NCBI RefSeq assembly: GCF_017254915.1 | Contig: NZ_JAFKCT010000001.1 | Location: 806,001 to 870,000 of the forward strand | Direction: 5' to 3' | DNA from: Algoriphagus oliviformis | Lineage (GTDB): Bacteria > Bacteroidota > Bacteroidia > Cytophagales > Cyclobacteriaceae | Length of the DNA: 64,000 bases | Part shown: in pieces, positions 50,377 through 56,656 of the stretch | Numbering within the stretch: position 1 is the first letter of the stretch | Layout of the letters: every line of letters starts with the position of its first letter | Notes under the pieces: generated by a model | The model's input: the letters and a program-made list of their open reading frames with translations, nothing else | What the model was told of the DNA's origin: nothing | The model's database searches: none | Translations under genes and position numbers: made by a program

Positions 50377-50820
50377 CTATCTAAAAGTATACTTGACCCC
50401 TATTCCTCCTCGGAGGTAGTTGTGGTCATGACCGGAAAACACCGGGGCTGCTTCGACAAGGAAGCCCAGATTGCGGGTGTTGCTGAAAGGCTTCACCAGG
50501 ATGCCTACAGGAATAGCCACATAGATGTCATCGTGGTCGTCGTGATGGTGGTGGTGGTGATGGTCTCCCAGCAGTCCGAGCCCAGCGCCTACGTAGGCAT
50601 TCACCTCAGACTTTCTCACAAAGTTGTATCCACCCATCAGCTCTAGGCCTAGGTCGTGGGCGATGCCCAGTCGGGCTTCCCCGAAAAACTCCTTGTCGGC
50701 ATCTGTGCCCACGGTGATGAAGGTGTCGGAAGTTTGGAAGTTGATCCCCACACTCACCTGGGCTTGGGCGACCGAGATGAGTCCAAAGAGGGCGAACGAA
50801 AGGAAAAACAATTTTTTCAT
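50377..50820 (-). CDS. Outer-membrane barrel with natural seven-His loop
   Basis: 147 residues with a signal peptide (MKKLFFLSFALFGLISVAQA) and alternating strands typical of a small barrel ending GIGVKYTFR. A predicted surface loop reads GDHHHHHHHDDHDD (His87-93 and acidic residues to 98), with a second HDHN loop nearer the end. Such a loop should bind divalent metals. The function is unknown; it may be a metal-responsive surface protein. It lies 51 bases after the Gfo/Idh gene, between cassettes 1 and 2. Confidence 0.8.
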   Translation of the reverse strand: MKKLFFLSFALFGLISVAQAQVSVGINFQTSDTFITVGTDADKEFFGEARLGIAHDLGLELMGGYNFVRKSEVNAYVGAGLGLLGDHHHHHHHDDHDDIYVAIPVGILVKPFSNTRNLGFLVEAAPVFSGHDHNYLRGGIGVKYTFR

Positions 50821-50871
50821 GGCAATAAACGTTGGTATGCTTTGCCCTTGGCAAAACATAGGCCAAGCAAA

Positions 50872-51918
50872 TTACCAGTTGCCTTCCTCTTGGGCGAGTT
50901 TTCTCCCTTCACGGGCGGAGACAAAGGCCGCTTCGATCAGCTTCAGCACCAAAATCGCCTGTGCCAAAGTCACTTTCGGGGCGCTGCCCTGCAGGATGGC
51001 GTCGGCTATATTTTGGTAAAAAATCCTGTAGTCTCCATCCACGGTCTGTAGGGGACTTGTCCCCTCGTTGAGGAAAATTTTCCCCCATCTCTCTGGCGGA
51101 TCCACACCCCAACCTGGGGAGCCGGGCTTGATTCCGTCCTTGAAGGCCTGCTCCTGTACGTCGAGGTGGTACTTCTCGTAGCTGCCTTTTTCGCCCAGCA
51201 GCAGAAACTTCGGACTCGGGGCCAAAGCCAGCATGCCTGCGGTGACCCGGGCCTTGAAGTCCCCATAGTATAGGACGATGTCAAAATAGTCGTCGGCCAC
51301 AGCGCCGCTGCGCTGTTTTTGGATGTCGGCAAAGATCGCCTGGGGCTTGCCAAAAAGAAGGACCACCTGGTCGATCAGGTGGGAGCCGAGGTCGTAGGTG
51401 ATGCCGTTTCCGGGTACTTCGGCTTCCCGCCAGTTTTCCGACACAGCCGGTCTGTAGCGGTCAAAGTGCGACTCGAGGTACACCAGCCTTCCCAGCGTCC
51501 CTTCCTCCACGAGCTTTTGAAGAGTGCGGAAGTCCCCGTCATAGCGCCGGTTTTGGAATACGCTGCACAGCAATCCCCTTTCCCCGGCTATGCGCTCCAG
51601 CTCCTCGGCCTCCTGGGAGTGGATGGTCACGGGCTTGTCCACCACCACGTGCTTGCCGGCCAGGAGGCATTGCTTGGCCATGGGGAAGTGGTGCTCGTTG
51701 GGCGTGGTGATGCAGATGAGGTCTGCGGCGTCTGCGGCGAGCAGCTCCTCCAGGCTCCGGAAGGTCTGCACCTTCGGGAATTTTTTCTCGCACTTGTTGC
51801 CGTTCCGTTCCACTACGGCCACCAGATCCAGGTCGGGGCAGGCTTCGATGAGGGGGGCGTGCATCTTTTCGGCTACCGATCCATAGCCGATCAGGGCCGT
51901 GCGAAGAGGGTGGGTCAT
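50872..51918 (-). CDS. Gfo/Idh/MocA-family oxidoreductase
   Basis: 348 residues. The Rossmann domain begins ALIGYGSVAEKMHAPLIEA and the cofactor-binding VVVDKPVTI replaces the usual EKP with DKP. The C-terminal domain has GITYDLGSHLIDQVVLLFG, with conserved Asp and His for catalysis. Family members oxidise sugars, inositols or related compounds with NAD(P). The gene begins 15 bases after the response regulator, so it could be part of the same transcript or a target of it. Confidence 0.9.
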   Translation of the reverse strand: MTHPLRTALIGYGSVAEKMHAPLIEACPDLDLVAVVERNGNKCEKKFPKVQTFRSLEELLAADAADLICITTPNEHHFPMAKQCLLAGKHVVVDKPVTIHSQEAEELERIAGERGLLCSVFQNRRYDGDFRTLQKLVEEGTLGRLVYLESHFDRYRPAVSENWREAEVPGNGITYDLGSHLIDQVVLLFGKPQAIFADIQKQRSGAVADDYFDIVLYYGDFKARVTAGMLALAPSPKFLLLGEKGSYEKYHLDVQEQAFKDGIKPGSPGWGVDPPERWGKIFLNEGTSPLQTVDGDYRIFYQNIADAILQGSAPKVTLAQAILVLKLIEAAFVSAREGRKLAQEEGNW

Positions 51919-51933
51919 GGTTTTGGGGAGGGG

Positions 51934-52560
51934 TTAGAGGTGCATTTCGCTGACTTTTTTGATCAGCTCCACGCGGGAAGAGACCTGCAGTTTTTGGTGG
52001 ATGTTTTTGCGGTGGGTCTCGATGGTCTGTATGCTCAGGCTCAGCTCGTCGGCAATGTCCCGGTTGAGCATACCGTCGCTGATGAGTTTGAGGATTTGGG
52101 TTTCCCTTCGGGAAAGGCGGTATTTTTCGCGGAAAGCATCGAAGAAAGGGGCGAGGTCTGCCTGCTGGATCACCCGCTTGAAATCCTTCACGTAGCGGCC
52201 CTCGTGCACCTCGATGATCGTGAAGATGAGCTCGTCCGGATCGGCATCCTTGAGGATAAAGGCGTCGGCATCCAGCATCATGCATTCCTTGAAGATCTTT
52301 TCCTCATCGTACATGGACAGCACGATGACCTTCACCTCGGGATGATGGAGCTTGCAGTGCTTCAGGACCCCAAAGCCGTCGAGGACGGGCATGTTCAGGT
52401 CGGTGAGCACGATGTCCACTTCCTCCCGATCTACAAACTCCAGCAGCTCTTTACCGTTGGGGAACAGGCCGATCACCAACAAATCCTCGTGCTCTTCGAT
52501 GAGCCCTTCGATGCCTTTTGCAAATAGTTTGTGGTCGTCAGCCAGGGCGATCCGGATCAT
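51934..52560 (-). CDS. NarL-family response regulator of the kinase cassettes
   Basis: 208 residues. Receiver residues Asp8, Asp9, phosphoacceptor Asp54 (VLTDLNMP) and Lys104 (FILKDADP) are present. The LuxR helix-turn-helix is seen in LSRRETQILKLI and SIQTIETHRKNIHQK. It follows the kinase of cassette 2 by 65 bases and is the only regulator gene among the three cassettes. It resembles the regulator at 5227 in plan but is clearly a separate lineage. The targets are unknown. Confidence 0.94.
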   Translation of the reverse strand: MIRIALADDHKLFAKGIEGLIEEHEDLLVIGLFPNGKELLEFVDREEVDIVLTDLNMPVLDGFGVLKHCKLHHPEVKVIVLSMYDEEKIFKECMMLDADAFILKDADPDELIFTIIEVHEGRYVKDFKRVIQQADLAPFFDAFREKYRLSRRETQILKLISDGMLNRDIADELSLSIQTIETHRKNIHQKLQVSSRVELIKKVSEMHL

Positions 52561-52625
52561 TTCTGGTTTGGGGTGTGTAGGAAGAAAAGTAGGGTAGGAA
52601 GCGTAAAGTGCCTGAAATTAGGATT

Positions 52626-53405
52626 CTAAACCGAAAAAGGCAACTCCAAATTGACAAGCGTGCCCTTTCCGACGGCAGATGACAGGCTAAACTTGCCCCC
52701 GATGGTCTCCATGCGCTTGGACAGGTTGTACATTCCGCTGCCGTTGGATTGCTTCGAGGTGTCAAAGCCCTGCCCGTTGTCTTCGATTTCGATGTGCCTC
52801 GCCCGGCCGTTTTTGGAGATGCGGATGGCGATGCGGTCTGGCTGGGCGTGCTTGATGGCATTGTTCAGGCATTCCTGCACCACGCGGATGAGCACCAGCT
52901 TTTCCTCTTTTTTCAGCTCCGCAAAAGACCGGTCAGACTGCAGCGAGGTCTCGCAAAATCCGGTGGCTTGGATGCGCTGGAGCTGCTGGGCAATGTATTC
53001 GTCCAGGCTCAGGGACTCCACCCAGTCCAGGTTCAGCGTCTTGGAGAGGGCCCTGACCTCCTTGATGGCTTCGTTGACGCATTCCCGGGCCTCCAGGTGC
53101 TTTTCGGGCTTGGAGGAGTTCAGGTTGAGCTTGGTCAGGGAGAGGAGCTGGCCGATGTTGTCATGGAGGTCCCGGCCGATCTGGGTCAGCGTCTCTTGGT
53201 GGATCTCGTTTTCGACATGGCGCAGGGTCTTTTCAAACTCCACTTGCATCTGGTCCATCTTTTGGCGGCTTTGGGCCTGGCGCTGGCGATGGATGAAGAC
53301 CATCGCCACGACGAAGGTGGACATCAAACCTCCCAAAAAGATCGTGCTGAATATGATGATGTAAATTTGGTTGTCAGGCGGGATCATGGAGAGGCTCTCT
53401 GTCAA
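52626..53405 (-). CDS. Histidine kinase of cassette 2
   Basis: 259 residues with one membrane helix (IYIIIFSTIFLGGLMSTFVV), a coiled coil, the box RDLHDNIGQLLSLTKLNLN (His81) and HATPase motifs NNAIKHAQ and EDNGQGFD. It overlaps the membrane-protein gene by 32 bases, the longest of the three overlaps. It is very similar to the kinase of cassette 3 (shared run GFCETSLQSDxSFAELKKEE). The response regulator follows 65 bases downstream, so this is the only cassette forming a complete two-component operon. Confidence 0.93.
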   Translation of the reverse strand: MTESLSMIPPDNQIYIIIFSTIFLGGLMSTFVVAMVFIHRQRQAQSRQKMDQMQVEFEKTLRHVENEIHQETLTQIGRDLHDNIGQLLSLTKLNLNSSKPEKHLEARECVNEAIKEVRALSKTLNLDWVESLSLDEYIAQQLQRIQATGFCETSLQSDRSFAELKKEEKLVLIRVVQECLNNAIKHAQPDRIAIRISKNGRARHIEIEDNGQGFDTSKQSNGSGMYNLSKRMETIGGKFSLSSAVGKGTLVNLELPFSV

Positions 53406-54132
53406 AGAATTTGGTAAGAAATGGGGCTGCGATCAGCAGTAGCAACATGCAGAGTTTGATGACCTGCATGACATACTTGATGTTCGCCAGGCTTTTTCCC
53501 AAAGTGAGGTTTTCTCTGTAGAGATAAAGCAAGGTCACGGCATAGATGTAGGTCAACGAAAAGTAGAACAACAGAACGGTGGTGCCCCAAAATGACAGCA
53601 GGCGGGTAGGCTGTGACTGAAGGTAGTTTTCGTTGGTAATCAATCCGATAAAATACAGGCCGCAGGCGACCAGGATCATATTGGCACCAATCGCAAAGAT
53701 AATGGGTTGCTCGGTGTACATCAGTTCAATTCCGCTGATCTGTAGCGTGAGGGCGACCGCGACAAAAATCATGATCATCCAATCGACGTATTTTTTCATG
53801 GAAGGCCCCAGCCAGGATTTGATCAAGAGCAGATACAGGATGGCCAGTATTTGCCTTTCTGCAATATTGAAAAGCCACAGGTTGAATTTGGGGTTTTCCG
53901 TATTTCCGAGATAAGCGTTGACGGCCTTTTTAAACTCGTAATTGTAATTGGTGTAGGCACCGAAATTTTGGTAGATCGCAATGTACGATAAAATCAAAAA
54001 AGGAAGCCAGTAGGCACTATCGCCTTTTTTTTCCTTGGGTAATTTTAAGAATAAACAGGTGCCTAGGAGTAGGGCGAGGTCTAAAACAATCGTTTGCCAA
54101 TTCCCGAAGGCACTCCAGAATCTACTGTCCAT
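53374..54132 (-). CDS. Polytopic membrane protein of cassette 2 (putative sensor)
   Basis: 252 residues, about seven membrane segments (IVLDLALLLGTCLFLKL; WMIMIFVAVALTLQISGIEL; LCMLLLLIAAPFLTKFF). It shares FNLWLFNI, YFIGLITNENY and FWGTTVLLFYFSLTYIY with its paralogues. Segments between the motifs have diverged strongly, unlike the kinases. It is the presumed signal input for the kinase that its gene overlaps by 32 bases. Confidence 0.78.
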   Translation of the reverse strand: MDSRFWSAFGNWQTIVLDLALLLGTCLFLKLPKEKKGDSAYWLPFLILSYIAIYQNFGAYTNYNYEFKKAVNAYLGNTENPKFNLWLFNIAERQILAILYLLLIKSWLGPSMKKYVDWMIMIFVAVALTLQISGIELMYTEQPIIFAIGANMILVACGLYFIGLITNENYLQSQPTRLLSFWGTTVLLFYFSLTYIYAVTLLYLYRENLTLGKSLANIKYVMQVIKLCMLLLLIAAPFLTKFFDREPLHDPA

Positions 54133-54134
54133 GG

Positions 54135-54539
54135 TTAGGTATCCGTAGGTTCCGGCTCACAAACATGGGGGCACTCCGTTCCGTCGCATTGGTACTCGTC
54201 TTCCAGCCCTCCGAGACTGACCGAATGAAGCTTGTTTTCCTTGAGATTAGCCGCGCGCATGACCAGGGTCATCTGGCCGACATATTTGTCTGCTTCATCG
54301 GCATAGCGTTCTTTCGCGGTTTCTTCGGTGTATTCGGTAAAATAAAACTGAACCCCTCCCACTTTGGGATTTTGGTCGGCTTTGGCCAGTAGGCCTTCCA
54401 GCGTTTCCCTATCCAAAAAAATCCAGTTGGTCTGGTTGGTTTTGTCCTTGCCGTTTTTGCCTTTGGCGGGCTTGCCTTTTTTTACTTCTTTGTCATACTT
54501 CTCCCTCATGGACTCAAAGTCCCCCTTGGTGATTTTCAT
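54135..54539 (-). CDS. Small CPxxC protein of cassette 2
   Basis: 134 residues, cytosolic. It starts MKITKGDFESMREKYDKEVK with the Lys-rich GKPAKGKNGKDK, continues NQTNWIFLDRETLEGLLAK and GGVQFYFTEYTEETAKERY, and ends ECPHVCEPEPTDT with CPHVC at 123-127 and an extra Cys118. It begins cassette 2, two bases before the membrane-protein gene. Its function is unknown; see cassette 1. Confidence 0.78.
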   Translation of the reverse strand: MKITKGDFESMREKYDKEVKKGKPAKGKNGKDKTNQTNWIFLDRETLEGLLAKADQNPKVGGVQFYFTEYTEETAKERYADEADKYVGQMTLVMRAANLKENKLHSVSLGGLEDEYQCDGTECPHVCEPEPTDT

Positions 54540-54699
54540 GCTTGGATCTGGAATAGGTTAAATTTCAACCAAATTAGGAGGAATTTCTGGGATTTGGGGC
54601 TACGATTTTGCGTTTTGGCCCGAAAACTCGCTCCGTTCGTTCCTGTTTTTTCCGAATGCCAACGACCCCTGTTTGGCCACGAGGCGGGCTAAATCCGGG

Positions 54700-55455
54700 C
54701 TAAACAGGCAGTTCGATCCGGATGGAAGTGCCCTCGCCTGGGCTGGAAGAGACACTGCACTTGCCGCCGATGGTTTCCATGCGTTTGTGGAGGTTGTGCA
54801 TTCCGCTGCCGGAGGACTTTTGGGAGCTGTCAAAGCCCAGTCCGTCGTCGGCGATCTCCAGGATGCGGGAAGGGCCCTGCCGGTGGATGCGGACCTGGAT
54901 ATGGTTGGGCTCGGCGTGTTTGATGGCGTTGTTCAGGGATTCTTGGATCACCCGGATGAGCACCAGTTTTTCCTCTTTTTTCAGCTCCGCAAAGGACTGG
55001 TCGGACTGCAGGGAGGTCTCGCAAAATCCCGTGGCCTGGACGCGCTCCAGCTGCTGGGTGATGAACTCGTCCAGGCTGAGGGACTCGACCCAGTCCAGGT
55101 TGAGGGTTTTGGAGAGTGCGCGGACTTCCTTGATGACCTGGTTGACATAGCCCTTGGCCTCCTGCTGTTTTTCGGGTTTGGAGGAGTTGAGGTTGAGCTT
55201 GGTCAGGGAGAGGAGCTGCCCGATGTTGTCGTGGAGCTCGCGGCCGACTTGGGCGAGGGTTTCCTGCTGGATTTCGTTTTCGACATTGAGTATGGTTTTC
55301 TCAAACTCGGCCTGCAATTGGGCTATCTTTTGGCGGTTTTTGGCCTGGCGCTGGCGATGGATCAGTACCACGCCCACGACAAAGAGCGTCATCAGAATGG
55401 CGAAGAATATACCGCCAAACAGGATCAGCAAAACCTGGCTTTCGGTCTCAGTCAT
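54700..55455 (-). CDS. Histidine kinase of cassette 3
   Basis: 251 residues with one N-terminal membrane helix (LILFGGIFFAILMTLFVVGV), a coiled coil, RELHDNIGQLLSLTKLNLN (His75), NNAIKHAEP and DDGLGFDSSQKSSGSG. It overlaps the membrane-protein gene by 8 bases. No regulator gene follows; 160 bases of spacer separate it from cassette 2, and the nearest receiver domain is that of cassette 2. Confidence 0.92.
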   Translation of the reverse strand: MTETESQVLLILFGGIFFAILMTLFVVGVVLIHRQRQAKNRQKIAQLQAEFEKTILNVENEIQQETLAQVGRELHDNIGQLLSLTKLNLNSSKPEKQQEAKGYVNQVIKEVRALSKTLNLDWVESLSLDEFITQQLERVQATGFCETSLQSDQSFAELKKEEKLVLIRVIQESLNNAIKHAEPNHIQVRIHRQGPSRILEIADDGLGFDSSQKSSGSGMHNLHKRMETIGGKCSVSSSPGEGTSIRIELPV

Positions 55456-56146
55456 GGCGAGGAAGGGATGAGGTCTGTGGGAAAAATTTCCGTTGGACCA
55501 GGGTAAGCAGAAACACGAAGTACAGCGCCAAAGCGGAGTGCTGCGCGATCTTGATGACTGCGTAGTAGATGTTGGGACGCTGGATCAAGTAGGCGTAGGA
55601 AATCAGGATCATGAAGGATGCCGAATAGAAAAACAGCAACAAGGTGCAGATCCAAAATCCCGGAAACCTCAGGGGGTCGGTCTCGAGGTAGCGATCGTGG
55701 GAAAGCAGCTCGCAATAGAACAGGCCGCAGGCGATGATGATGAATGAGCCGCTCAGCAGGGAAGTGTATTCTCCGGCATCATTGAAAGGTATAAAGCCAA
55801 AGAGGTAGGGAATCCCCGAAAACAGCAAAAGGGAAATCATGAAGCCGTGGATGGCTTTCTTGAACCCGGCTGTCAGGGCAAATGCTCGGATGATCAGCAG
55901 ATTAACCCAAGTGGCGAAGTGCCTGAAAAATATGTTGTAGACCCAGGCATTGAAAGTTTTTTTGACTGCGAGGTAGAAGGCGATGTTTTCATACACAAAA
56001 ACCAGGGACAGGGCTATCCAAAGAAGCCGGTAAAGGGGTTTTTCCCGATCCTGGCGATCCAGCAAGAAAAAAGTGATCGACCCCACCAAAAACATGAGGT
56101 CGATTGAGATGAGGTAGTAGCTGATCCTATCAAGAAAGAGCTTCAC
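55448..56146 (-). CDS. Polytopic membrane protein of cassette 3 (putative sensor)
   Basis: 232 residues with about seven membrane segments. It keeps FNAWVYNI, YCELLSHDRY and FWICTLLLFFYSASF at the positions seen in the other two copies. It overlaps the small-protein gene by ATGA and the kinase gene by 8 bases. The N-terminal helix pair (MKLFLDRISYYLISIDLMFL) lies further from its paralogues in sequence. Confidence 0.78.
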   Translation of the reverse strand: MKLFLDRISYYLISIDLMFLVGSITFFLLDRQDREKPLYRLLWIALSLVFVYENIAFYLAVKKTFNAWVYNIFFRHFATWVNLLIIRAFALTAGFKKAIHGFMISLLLFSGIPYLFGFIPFNDAGEYTSLLSGSFIIIACGLFYCELLSHDRYLETDPLRFPGFWICTLLLFFYSASFMILISYAYLIQRPNIYYAVIKIAQHSALALYFVFLLTLVQRKFFPQTSSLPRHD

Positions 56147-56523
56147 TTTCTTTTCTTCTCGGGAGTTTGACAGGTAGGAGGACAGGAATGGCCCACGTTT
56201 TCGAAGTCTTCTCCGGGTTCTTCTGCCAGAGCTTCACAAGAAGCGGCTTCGTAGACCAGGGTCATCAGGCCATTGTATAGCTCTCCTTGCTTGGGATGGT
56301 ATTTTTTGGCGGTTCGGCTGGTGTACTCGGTGAAGTAGAAGCGGATGCCGCCTTTTTCCGGATCGGTCTCCGCGAGGATGGCTTCGAGGGATTTGCGGTC
56401 AAAAAAGATCCAGTCCGTTTGCTTTTTGATTTTGCCCTTTTTGTTGGTGGCGGGTTTTCCGGATCCGATTTCCCGGGCGTATTTGGCCCTCATTTTCTCG
56501 AAATCCTTCTTTTCTATTTTCAT
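56143..56523 (-). CDS. Small CPxxC protein of cassette 3
   Basis: 126 residues, cytosolic. It begins MKIEKKDFEKMRAKYAREIG with GKPATNKKGKIKKQ, continues QTDWIFFDRKSLEAILAE and IRFYFTEYTSRTAKKYHPK, and ends GHSCPPTCQTPEKKRK with CPPTC at 114-118 and a basic tail. First gene of the most upstream cassette. Function unknown. Confidence 0.78.
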   Translation of the reverse strand: MKIEKKDFEKMRAKYAREIGSGKPATNKKGKIKKQTDWIFFDRKSLEAILAETDPEKGGIRFYFTEYTSRTAKKYHPKQGELYNGLMTLVYEAASCEALAEEPGEDFENVGHSCPPTCQTPEKKRK

Positions 56524-56601
56524 GCGGCTGCGGTTTGAGAGGATAGTTGTCTAAAATCGATTAGAATCCGAAAATATAGGTTTTATCCCAGCCCGATAAA
56601 A

Positions 56602-56636
56602 GAAAAAGGAGCGGGAAAGTATCCCGCTCCTGATTT
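56602..56636. terminator. Bidirectional terminator downstream of secDF
   Basis: AGGAGCGGGA/TCCCGCTCCT, 10-bp stem, five-base loop, T-tracts on both strands. Confidence 0.85.
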
Positions 56637-56656
56637 TTTGGAAAGTAGCCTAGGCC

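Noticed and set aside
50524..50565. Seven-His run in the barrel gene as a possible cloning tag
   Set aside because: The His codons are followed by a natural acidic stretch and are flanked by typical barrel strands; there are no vector features.
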